Shown in pieces: positions 1 through 5,922 of a DNA stretch of 26,425 nucleotides. Origin of the DNA: a virus; IMG/VR virus record IMGVR_UViG_3300044825_002253, positions 1 through 26,425 of that record. One strand, 5' to 3'. The notes under the pieces were generated by a model, which saw only the letters and a program-made list of their open reading frames with translations, searched no databases and had not been told where the DNA came from. Both the position numbers and the translations under genes were made by a program. Positions within the stretch are counted from its first letter, which is position 1, and each line of letters begins with the position of its first letter.

Positions 1-2
1 AC

Positions 3-209
3 GAATTGCACGAGGTGCGAAAGCGTGTTACCGCAATCGAAGGCTGGAAAAAGTCATTGATGTTCTGGCTGAAGTTTGCGGCTTGGTGCTTGTTCGCTGT
101 TGTTGCATTTTTTCTGTTTACTACTGCGGTTTTTGTGTTCAGTAACAAAGACATTAGGGTTCAATACCTAAACCAAAAAATTAGTAACCCGCTGCCGGGA
201 GGGGAGTGA
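3..209 (+). CDS. small membrane protein, 5'-truncated by the window edge
   Basis: The frame is already open at the first bases, so the true start probably lies upstream; a TTG at position 6 is possible but has no room for a visible ribosome-binding site. The visible part has a charged, helical N-terminal stretch (HEVRKRVTAIEGWKK), then one long hydrophobic segment of about 28 residues (roughly residues 18-46), then a short polar tail. That layout, a short amphipathic helix plus one membrane span, resembles small phage XhlA-like or holin-like membrane proteins, but the match is only architectural and I do not recognise the family. The DNA is clearly more AT-rich than the genes that follow. The stop codon overlaps the next start (TGATG). 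Confidence 0.6.
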   Translation, partial: ELHEVRKRVTAIEGWKKSLMFWLKFAAWCLFAVVAFFLFTTAVFVFSNKDIRVQYLNQKISNPLPGGE

Positions 210-394
210 TGAGAAGGCCCACTGAGCTGGAAAAGCTGGAATATGAAAACGAGCGCCTGTTGCAGGCCGTGACGCAGTGGTCTTTCACGTGCCACCAGCT
301 GCGGCTGGATGTGGACCGCCTGCGCAGTGAGGCGGAGGTGCTGCGGAACGAGGTAACCATCCTGCGCATGGCAAAGGGGGCAGCCGGTGAGTGA
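209..394 (+). CDS. small coiled-coil phage protein
   Basis: A 61-residue protein made almost entirely of one predicted helix with heptad-like spacing of Leu, Val and Ile among Glu, Arg and Lys (for example LEKLEYENERLL and LDVDRLRSEAEVL). The ATG at 209 is preferred over the in-frame GTG at 206 because GGGAGG ends six bases upstream, and the ATG overlaps the upstream stop as TGATG. No catalytic motif is visible. It is probably a small oligomerising accessory protein of the pre-packaging gene block. Function is not recognised. Confidence 0.65.
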   Translation: MRRPTELEKLEYENERLLQAVTQWSFTCHQLRLDVDRLRSEAEVLRNEVTILRMAKGAAGE

Positions 395-914
395 GCTGAC
401 AACGTGGACAACCGTGAACCTGACGGACATGGAAATGCGGATGGCCGCCATGGTGGGGGCGGAGCGCCAGCTGCAGTCAGCCGGCAGCCCTGGCACCAAG
501 CACGGCCTAAGCAACCTGGACCCCTGGACGATGCACCTGAACGGGGCAGCGGCTGAGCTGGCTGTGGCCAAGGCGCTGGCCCTGTTCTGGCCCGGCAGCG
601 TGGGCACCTTCAGGGCTGAGCCGGATATTCCATGCCGGCAACACCCGCCAGGCATCGAGGTGCGGTGGATCAGCCAAATGCGCTATGACCTGAAAATACG
701 GCATGATGACAGCCCGGAGCGCATGTACGTGCTGGTATCCGGGTTTGCCCCGCGCATGACCCTGCACGGGTGGTACTTGGGCAGTGATGCAAAACAGCCG
801 GAGTTCTGGACCGAGCTGGGCAACGGCCGGCCCGGGCTGTGGTGCGTGCCGAAGGAGCGCCTGCACGGCCCCCAGGGCCGGAAACCTTCAGCCATGGCGG
901 GGGCCGGTGTATGA
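387..914 (+). CDS. conserved phage protein, possible PD-(D/E)XK-like fold
   Basis: A 175-residue soluble protein starting at a GTG, with AAAGGGGG about six bases upstream and a short overlap with the preceding gene. The order of features resembles a phage family I recall only as uncharacterised: a helical NGAAAELAVAKAL segment near residue 52, an acidic PDIP element near 79, then an IEVRW strand (near 90) and a YDLKIR strand, and a C-terminal WCVPKERL. A Glu-rich helix followed by Asp and Glu-x-Arg on strands is suggestive of a degenerate PD-(D/E)XK nuclease fold, but the usual catalytic Lys is Arg here. It lies just before coiled-coil genes and a RusA resolvase. Function is otherwise unknown. 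Confidence 0.7.
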   Translation: MSELTTWTTVNLTDMEMRMAAMVGAERQLQSAGSPGTKHGLSNLDPWTMHLNGAAAELAVAKALALFWPGSVGTFRAEPDIPCRQHPPGIEVRWISQMRYDLKIRHDDSPERMYVLVSGFAPRMTLHGWYLGSDAKQPEFWTELGNGRPGLWCVPKERLHGPQGRKPSAMAGAGV

Positions 915-1231
915 TCGTCACGCCGGAGGATGTGCCACCCGACGGCGAGGGCCGCACCAGCGTGCGGGTGCTGGATGGCCAGGGCCGGGAATGGCACCGG
1001 CTGCAATGGGTGAACATCGCCACAGGGCAGGCCCTCCAGCTGATGACCAACCCGGAAGGTGAACTGGTGCTGCGGCACTGGATGGATGAGGACAGGAAGC
1101 GGCAGTCGGGTTACTTCAGCCGGTTCGTCCAGCTGCCCCTGCCGATCCGTTTCGAGTTTCTAGGAGGGGAACGCGATGGGGCAGAATGGAAACCCTACCC
1201 TGAGGGACCAGGTGCACCTGCTGAAAGGTGA
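911..1231 (+). CDS. hypothetical phage protein
   Basis: A 106-residue protein whose ATG overlaps the upstream stop as ATGA, which I prefer over the GTG at 839 lying deep inside the previous gene. The middle contains a mixed-charge beta-type segment (SVRVLDGQGREWHRLQWVN) and the end is Pro- and Gly-rich. Its last 56 bases overlap the next gene in another frame; since that gene has a very good ribosome-binding site, both frames appear to be used. I do not recognise the family. It belongs to the same tightly packed co-transcribed block as its neighbours. Confidence 0.6.
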   Translation: MIVTPEDVPPDGEGRTSVRVLDGQGREWHRLQWVNIATGQALQLMTNPEGELVLRHWMDEDRKRQSGYFSRFVQLPLPIRFEFLGGERDGAEWKPYPEGPGAPAER

Positions 1232-1367
1232 GCTGGCCATGGAGCGCCTTGCGGGGCTGGCCATGAAGGTTCGCATGGACCGCATCCAGACGGAATTGCA
1301 ACGCCTGAAGGATACGGTGGACCTGCTGCAGATCGAGCGGGACCGCCAGGAGGTGGCCCGCTGGTAG
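1176..1367 (+). CDS. small coiled-coil phage protein
   Basis: A 63-residue, strongly helical protein with heptad-like Leu, Met and Ile positions (for example LKDTVDLLQIERD), similar in style to the coiled-coil protein at 209-394 but not obviously the same sequence. The start is well supported: TAGGAGGGG lies just upstream of the ATG at a suitable distance. It overlaps the end of the previous gene by 56 bases. No enzyme motif is visible and the function is unknown. Confidence 0.6.
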   Translation: MGQNGNPTLRDQVHLLKGELAMERLAGLAMKVRMDRIQTELQRLKDTVDLLQIERDRQEVARW

Positions 1368-1392
1368 AATATGGCACCATGGAGGGCACACC

Positions 1393-1578
1393 ATGGGACA
1401 TGAAGACTACGAGACGATGGTCACCCTGCTGGAGGAGGTGACCCACATCCTCAGCGAGGTGCCCGAGCTGGTTTGCACCGCCAAACCCCGCACCGCCCTG
1501 GCCTGGCTGAAAAGGGCCCGCAAGCACCTGCGCACCGCCAGTGACATCATCCAGGCCGATCTGGAGGGCCGGAATTGA
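1393..1578 (+). CDS. small helical phage protein
   Basis: A 61-residue helical protein with hydrophobic residues alternating with acidic and basic ones; there are no membrane spans and no known motif. GGAGGG ends seven bases before the ATG, giving a solid start. The DNA just upstream carries a possible extended -10 element (TGGTAGAAT at 1362-1370), but there is no -35 match, so an extra promoter here is uncertain. The stop codon overlaps the TTG start of the RusA gene. Function is not recognised. Confidence 0.6.
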   Translation: MGHEDYETMVTLLEEVTHILSEVPELVCTAKPRTALAWLKRARKHLRTASDIIQADLEGRN

Positions 1579-2009
1579 CAGCAGGCCATATACCCGGTGA
1601 TAATTTCGGAAACGTCGAAAGTGCCCCAACCGGAGGCACCGGTCATCTATTTCTGCGGCTATCGCCGCCGCCCTCCGTCAACCATATCTGGAACAGGGGC
1701 AGGGGCGGGAAGGTCTACCGCAGCCGCAGCTACCAGACATGGATCACCCGCAACCTGTTCCACACCGGCCGCCAGGTGCGCCAGGTGGACGGGCCCGTGC
1801 ACGTTTCCGTCACCATCAACGGCGGTAAGGGCTGGCGCAAGGGGCGCGACATTGACAACGTGCTGAAACCGCTGATGGATTTCCTGCAGCACATCGGGGC
1901 TATCACGGACGATTGTGCTGAGGTGGTGAACAGCATTTACATACGGTTCACGCCACCAGGAAAACCGGCTGACAAATCCTACGTGGACGTGGTGGTCCAG
2001 CCCGCATGA
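1575..2009 (+). CDS. rusA: RusA-family Holliday junction resolvase
   Basis: RusA enzymes are dimeric, metal-dependent endonucleases that cut four-way DNA junctions; in phages they clear branches before or during packaging. The family signature is clear. An N-terminal PPPSVNHIW segment is followed by GRDIDNVLKPLMD with Asp92, Asp94 and Lys98, then by Asp112-Asp113. The spacing of Asp94, Lys98 and Asp113 equals that of the catalytic Asp72, Lys76 and Asp91 of E. coli RusA, so the active site looks intact. At 144 residues it is slightly longer than the usual 120 or so because of an N-terminal extension of about 25 residues. The TTG start overlaps the upstream stop and has GGAGGG nearby; no ATG or GTG is available before the conserved core. 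Confidence 0.92.
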   Translation: MTAGHIPGDNFGNVESAPTGGTGHLFLRLSPPPSVNHIWNRGRGGKVYRSRSYQTWITRNLFHTGRQVRQVDGPVHVSVTINGGKGWRKGRDIDNVLKPLMDFLQHIGAITDDCAEVVNSIYIRFTPPGKPADKSYVDVVVQPA

Positions 2010-2326
2010 ACCACCGCCAGACGGTCAGCCTGTGGGTGCTGGTGGAACGCCTGGAAAAGGTTTCCGCAGACATGGACCTGTCACCAGACCGGTGGGCCCT
2101 GTTATGCTGCCGGCTGATGCCGGAATGGTTCGGGGAACCGCAGCAGCCGGGCAAGGCCACGCAGGCGGATCCCGGCAGCGAGGAAAAGATTCTGACCATG
2201 CAGCGCAGGGCCAAGGCGGGGCAGGCCGTTTTCCACCCGCAGGATATGCGCAGGAATACCCGGGACCTCCGGCCCGATTGTGTGCCGGAACCGGTGGAAG
2301 ATGAGGAGCTGGGCCTGTGGGGCTAG
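2006..2326 (+). CDS. hypothetical phage protein
   Basis: A 106-residue protein coupled to rusA by an ATGA overlap. The N-terminal half is helical and rich in Leu and Trp (LWVLVERLEKV, WALLCCRLMPEWFG); the C-terminal half is charged and Pro-rich and looks less ordered. There are no membrane spans and no recognised motif. Its place between a resolvase and a ParB/TET pair suggests a DNA-metabolism accessory role, which is only an inference from position. Confidence 0.6.
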   Translation: MNHRQTVSLWVLVERLEKVSADMDLSPDRWALLCCRLMPEWFGEPQQPGKATQADPGSEEKILTMQRRAKAGQAVFHPQDMRRNTRDLRPDCVPEPVEDEELGLWG

Positions 2327-2337
2327 AAGGCGGGGAA

Positions 2338-2553
2338 ATGGTGGCGCACCCTAGCGGAATGGACCACCATGAATTGCAACGGCTGCACCACCTAGCATTG
2401 ACGGTGCTGGCTGATATGGCGAAAAACGCCGAAGGTGAGAACCGGTTCAAGGCCGCCGACCAGCTGGCCTGGTATACCCTGTGCCAATTGAACAAGGCCC
2501 ACGATAACGAAAGGGCCGACGTGAAAGAACAGAAAAAGGAATGGGAAAAATGA
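2338..2553 (+). CDS. small helical phage protein
   Basis: A protein of about 71 residues that is helical throughout and ends in a very Lys- and Glu-rich tail (ADVKEQKKEWEK). The ATG at 2338 has AAGGCGGGG just upstream. A GTG at 2317 in the same frame would overlap the previous gene, and a later ATG at 2359 is also possible. Its stop codon overlaps the start of the ParB-domain gene (ATGA). Function is not recognised. Confidence 0.55.
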   Translation: MVAHPSGMDHHELQRLHHLALTVLADMAKNAEGENRFKAADQLAWYTLCQLNKAHDNERADVKEQKKEWEK

Positions 2554-3194
2554 AAATACGGGACCGGGTGAAAGAGCTGCGCAGGGTACGGGCTGGAGAG
2601 CTGCTACCGAACGAGCGCAATTGGCGCAAGCACCCCAAGGCCCAGCAGGAGGCCCTCCAGGGCGTGCTGGCGGAGATCGGCTACGCCGGAGCCCTGCTGG
2701 CCTACGAGACGCCCAGCGGCCTGAAACTGATCGACGGGCACCTGCGGGCAACCACCACACCGGACACGGAGGTGCCGGTGCTGGTGCTGGATGTGGATGA
2801 CGCGGAGGCGGCCAAGCTGCTGGCCACCTTGGACCCCTTGGCAGCCATGGCGGAGGCTGACGGCAACGCATTGGACGCCCTGCTGCGGGATGTGCAAACC
2901 GGCAGCCAGGCGCTGGCGGATATGCTCACAACATTGGCTGACAACAACATCCCCTGGCTTCCACCTGAGGAGCCAAAAAGCGAGCAGGAAAAAGAGGCCG
3001 AAAAAGAGGAATACAACAATCACGACACCGAAAGGTTTCTGGAAAGCAAGGTGAAAAAGTTCGAGTTTTTCTGCACCATGGACGAATTCGAGACGGTAAA
3101 AAGTGACATTGAATATGCCCGCAAAAAATCAAAAACGGAGAATAACAGCGACGCCATTCTATGGGTGCTGAGGCGCTACCATGAAGACAATTGA
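2550..3194 (+). CDS. ParB-like (ParB/sulfiredoxin-fold) domain protein
   Basis: A 214-residue protein with an N-terminal ParB/Srx-type domain: LLPNERNWRKHP (residues 18-29), then LAEIGYAGALLAYE and the signature LIDGHLRA around residues 60-67, followed by a VPVLVLDVDDAEA strand-helix unit. In phages such domains are often fused or adjacent to DNA methylases and other DNA-modifying enzymes. Here no methylase domain follows; instead there is a charged linker (about 145-170) and a helical C-terminal module ending LRRYHED. The ATG at 2550 fits AAAAAGGA about ten bases upstream and overlaps the previous stop; an ATG at 2541 is in frame but too close to it. The last 14 bases overlap the dioxygenase gene, so the two are translationally coupled. 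DNA coding for the C-terminal part is AT-richer than its surroundings. Confidence 0.82.
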   Translation: MKIRDRVKELRRVRAGELLPNERNWRKHPKAQQEALQGVLAEIGYAGALLAYETPSGLKLIDGHLRATTTPDTEVPVLVLDVDDAEAAKLLATLDPLAAMAEADGNALDALLRDVQTGSQALADMLTTLADNNIPWLPPEEPKSEQEKEAEKEEYNNHDTERFLESKVKKFEFFCTMDEFETVKSDIEYARKKSKTENNSDAILWVLRRYHEDN

Positions 3195-4050
3195 CCTTGG
3201 GCCACCTATACCGTGTGACCACCTGCTGGGTAACGTGCCGGCTGCTGCTGAATTTGAAAGAATAATCAACCCGCCGGCCAGGCTGGTTTCACAGGGCCGC
3301 TGTGTTGGCGTGTACGCGTCACTGCCGGCGTGGCTGGCTGAAAAGGGCCACCAAATAACCCGCCAGGTGAAACCGAAAAAGAACACCCGCACACAGGGCC
3401 TGCCCACCAAGTCCACCATTCTGGGCAGCCTTCCTCGAGTGCCACTGCGGCATAACTACTGCCGGCTGAGCGCCGACACCAATGAACACCCGGAAATCTG
3501 GGAGCTGGCGAAAGAGTTCGCCGGCCATATTTGCACCCTTTACGAAAAATGGCTGCCTGAGGAATACGAGAGGCACACCCGGCAAACCAACAGCGAAATC
3601 GTGCCGGACTGGGTGGTGCCGGGTACACCGTTCACCACCATCAATTTCAACGTGAACCACGCCATTAAGCACCACCGAGACGCGGCCAACCAGAAGGGCG
3701 TTTGGTCGAACGTGATTATCCTGCGCAAAAACAGCAAGGGCGGCCTGCTGGTGCTGCCGGAGTACAGGGCGGCATTGACCCAGGTTGATGGGGCCATAAT
3801 CATATTTGACGGGCAGAAAGTGATGCACGGCGTCACCCCCATTGCCACGCAGGCCGGCGGCTACCGTTGCTCTGTCGTGCTGTACGCCCTGGACCAGTTC
3901 CGAAACTGCTACCCGTATGCTGAGCAATTGGAGAACATCAAGCGGCACAGGACAAAACTGGAGCAGGAATTCCGCAGCCAAGCGGCCCAGGAATATGGCA
4001 GGAGTGGAAAAAACGCAAACATGAAGCTGAACGCAAAGAATAAAAAGTGA
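3181..4050 (+). CDS. TET/JBP-family 2-oxoglutarate/Fe(II) dioxygenase, predicted DNA base oxidase
   Basis: TET/JBP enzymes use Fe(II), oxygen and 2-oxoglutarate to hydroxylate the methyl group of 5-methylcytosine or thymine in DNA; phage members active on 5-methylcytosine are known. The 289-residue protein has the expected double-stranded beta-helix order: FTTINFNVNHAIKHHRD with the iron ligands His165 and Asp167, GGLLVLPEYRAAL (188-199), IIIFDGQKVMHGVTPI with the distal iron ligand His216, and YRCSVVLYAL with Arg229 as likely 2-oxoglutarate anchor. All four key residues are present, so it should be active. The N-terminal part (1-145) is typical of the family; the basic C-terminal tail is lower complexity. 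It overlaps the ParB gene and precedes terS, suggesting modification shortly before packaging. The substrate is not proven: no cytosine methyltransferase lies in this window. Confidence 0.87.
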   Translation: MKTIDLGPPIPCDHLLGNVPAAAEFERIINPPARLVSQGRCVGVYASLPAWLAEKGHQITRQVKPKKNTRTQGLPTKSTILGSLPRVPLRHNYCRLSADTNEHPEIWELAKEFAGHICTLYEKWLPEEYERHTRQTNSEIVPDWVVPGTPFTTINFNVNHAIKHHRDAANQKGVWSNVIILRKNSKGGLLVLPEYRAALTQVDGAIIIFDGQKVMHGVTPIATQAGGYRCSVVLYALDQFRNCYPYAEQLENIKRHRTKLEQEFRSQAAQEYGRSGKNANMKLNAKNKK

Positions 4051-4056
4051 TATAAT
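4027..4056 (+). promoter_or_regulatory. extended -10 promoter before terS
   Basis: A perfect TATAAT (4051-4056) is preceded by TG one base away (TGATATAAT), the extended -10 form, and sits exactly at the stop codon of the dioxygenase gene. Possible -35 elements 17-18 bases upstream are weak (three of six matches), as is common for extended -10 promoters. A transcript would start near 4063 and have a leader of about 23 bases before the ATG at 4086. This would let packaging and head genes be expressed apart from the upstream modification genes. Confidence 0.55.
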
Positions 4057-4085
4057 CCTGCCACGATACTGGACGCATAAAAACC

Positions 4086-4517
4086 ATGGCACGTAAAAGA
4101 GGCTATCTCAGCGAGAAAGCGGTGGCGGACGCCCTGAAGGCGGCCCTGGGCAACGTCGCGCAGGCTGCCCGGAACCTAGGGGTGGAACGCTCCGGCCTGT
4201 TTGACCGCATTGCCAAAAGCGAAACCCTGAAAACTATCCTGCACGATGCCCGGGAGGGCATGGTGGACAACGCCGAAAGCGCCCTGCACCGGGCAGTCAC
4301 GCAGGGGGAGGGCTGGGCGGTGTGCTTTACCCTGAAAACGCAGGGCAAGGGTAGGGGCTACGTTGAGCGCCAGGAAATCCAGCAGGAGGGCCGGGTGCAG
4401 GTGACGCTGAACCCTGGAGAGCTAACTGATGAACAGCTGGCAGCCATCGCAGCTGGGGCCACAGGAGGCGGCGGCCGAGCTGCTGAGCCGCAGGCGAGCC
4501 CGCCGGGACCTGCTTGA
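4086..4517 (+). CDS. terS: terminase small subunit
   Basis: The small terminase recognises the packaging site on the phage concatemer and regulates the large subunit. The 143-residue protein has an N-terminal helix-turn-helix region (about residues 12-47, ALGNVAQAARNLGVERSGLF) and a central helical block ending in FTLKTQGKGRGYVERQE, a pattern typical of the phage TerS group with an FLKTQ-KRGY motif. The C-terminus is Gly-, Ala- and Pro-rich. It follows a promoter and overlaps the large-subunit gene by 89 bases, the usual order. No clear Shine-Dalgarno is visible before the ATG. Confidence 0.88.
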   Translation: MARKRGYLSEKAVADALKAALGNVAQAARNLGVERSGLFDRIAKSETLKTILHDAREGMVDNAESALHRAVTQGEGWAVCFTLKTQGKGRGYVERQEIQQEGRVQVTLNPGELTDEQLAAIAAGATGGGGRAAEPQASPPGPA

Positions 4518-5922
4518 TTTCTGCCGGTACACCATGCCCGATTACAAGCCGGGCTGGCACCACCAGGCCATAGCGGCAGCCCTCCACCGGATGGTGGACG
4601 GGAACCTGCGCAGGCTGATCCTCAGCATGCCCCCCAGGCATGGGAAAAGTGAACTGATCAGCCGCCGGCTGCCCGCCTACCTGCTGGGCATTGACCCATC
4701 CACCACCATCATTGGCACCAGCTATAGCGCGGACCTGGCCAGCAGGCTGAACCGTGACATCCAGCGCATTATCGACAGCACGCAATACAAGGCGCTATTC
4801 CCGGCCACCCGGCTGAACGACAGCAACAGCCGCACGGTATCCGGCAGCTGGCTGCGCAATAGCGATGTTTTCGAGGTGGTGGGGCAGCCGGGCACCTACC
4901 GCAGCGCGGGCGTGGGTGGCGGCATCACGGGCATGGGGGCCAAGTGGCTGATTATTGACGACCCCCTGAAAAACCGGGAGGAGGCCGACAGTCCTACCGT
5001 GCGGGAAAACGTCTGGGACTGGTACACCAGTACCCTGTACACCAGGCAGGCCCCAGGTGCCCGTATCCTGCTGGTGATGACCCGCTGGCACAGTGACGAT
5101 CTGGCCGGCAGGCTGGTGAAGGTGGCGCAGGATGAGCCAGGGGCGGACCAGTGGGAGGTGATCAACTTCCCGGCCCTGGCGGAGGATGCCCCAAGCGAGC
5201 ACGACCACCGGCAGCCAGGGGAGCCCCTATGGCCGGAAATGTTTTCAGCGGATGACCTGAACCGTATCCGGGCCAGCATTGGCGTGTATGACTGGTCCGC
5301 CCTGTACCAGCAGCAACCCCGTGCCGGCGGTGGCGTGGAATGGCCCGCAGGCTACACGGAGGGGCGGGACCTGCTGTTCGATGAATGGCCAGTGTGCCCC
5401 CTGCGGACCATGGCGGTGGACCCCAGCAAGGGCCGGGACGGCCGGCATGGCGACTATAGCGCCATCATCAAGCTGGGCAGGGGAACCGACGGCACCCTGT
5501 ACTGCCAGGCTGATCTGGAACGGCGCTCCAGTGAGCAGATCATCGAGGATGCCCTGGAACAGGCGGCCGATTTCAAGCCGGACGCCTTCGCCGTCGAGGT
5601 GAACCAGTTCCAGGAGCTGCTGGCCAACCTGATGGCGGCCAAGGCCCGGGCCATGGGCATGATGCTGCCCCTGGTGCAGATCAACAACACCGTCAGCAAG
5701 CTGACCCGCATCCGCCGCCTGGGCCCCTACCTGGAAGGCCGGCAAATACGTTTCAAGGCCAACAGCCCGGGCACCCGGCTGCTGCTGGAGCAGCTGCGGG
5801 ACTTTCCGGTGGCCAGCCATGACGACGGCCCTGACGGGCTGGAAATGGCCCTCCGGTGTATGATTGACCTGCACAACGGGCGCGTGGCGAAACGGCCCCC
5901 CGTCAGGAGGCTACTGGTATGA
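4429..5922 (+). CDS. terL: terminase large subunit (packaging ATPase and nuclease)
   Basis: The large terminase pumps DNA into the prohead and cuts the concatemer. The 497-residue protein shows both domains. The ATPase half has a Walker A-like MPPRHGKSE (residues 67-75) and Walker B LIIDDP with Asp177-Asp178, followed by the coupling-type segment LLVMTRWHSDDLAG. The nuclease half has AVDPSKGRDGRHGDYSA with Asp331, a VEVNQFQELL segment with Glu390, and HDDGPDGLEMA with Asp469, matching the three acidic positions of the RNase H-like fold. All key residues are present and the length is normal. GGAGAG lies about eight bases before the ATG, which is inside terS. The stop overlaps the portal start. 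Confidence 0.96.
   Translation: MNSWQPSQLGPQEAAAELLSRRRARRDLLDFCRYTMPDYKPGWHHQAIAAALHRMVDGNLRRLILSMPPRHGKSELISRRLPAYLLGIDPSTTIIGTSYSADLASRLNRDIQRIIDSTQYKALFPATRLNDSNSRTVSGSWLRNSDVFEVVGQPGTYRSAGVGGGITGMGAKWLIIDDPLKNREEADSPTVRENVWDWYTSTLYTRQAPGARILLVMTRWHSDDLAGRLVKVAQDEPGADQWEVINFPALAEDAPSEHDHRQPGEPLWPEMFSADDLNRIRASIGVYDWSALYQQQPRAGGGVEWPAGYTEGRDLLFDEWPVCPLRTMAVDPSKGRDGRHGDYSAIIKLGRGTDGTLYCQADLERRSSEQIIEDALEQAADFKPDAFAVEVNQFQELLANLMAAKARAMGMMLPLVQINNTVSKLTRIRRLGPYLEGRQIRFKANSPGTRLLLEQLRDFPVASHDDGPDGLEMALRCMIDLHNGRVAKRPPVRRLLV

Noticed and set aside
1362-1379. TGGTAGAAT as a promoter with an ATG eight bases downstream
   Set aside because: There is no -35 match, and the ATG at 1379 opens only a 20-codon frame out of phase with the well-supported gene at 1393.
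2550-3194. A DNA methyltransferase fused to the ParB domain
   Set aside because: No DPPY, NPPY or PC-type catalytic motif and no SAM-binding FxGxG is present after the ParB domain; the C-terminal part is a short helical module.
4051-4085. A cos or pac site before terS
   Set aside because: The short gap holds a promoter and leader; no repeats or palindrome typical of a packaging site stand out, so a call would be a guess.
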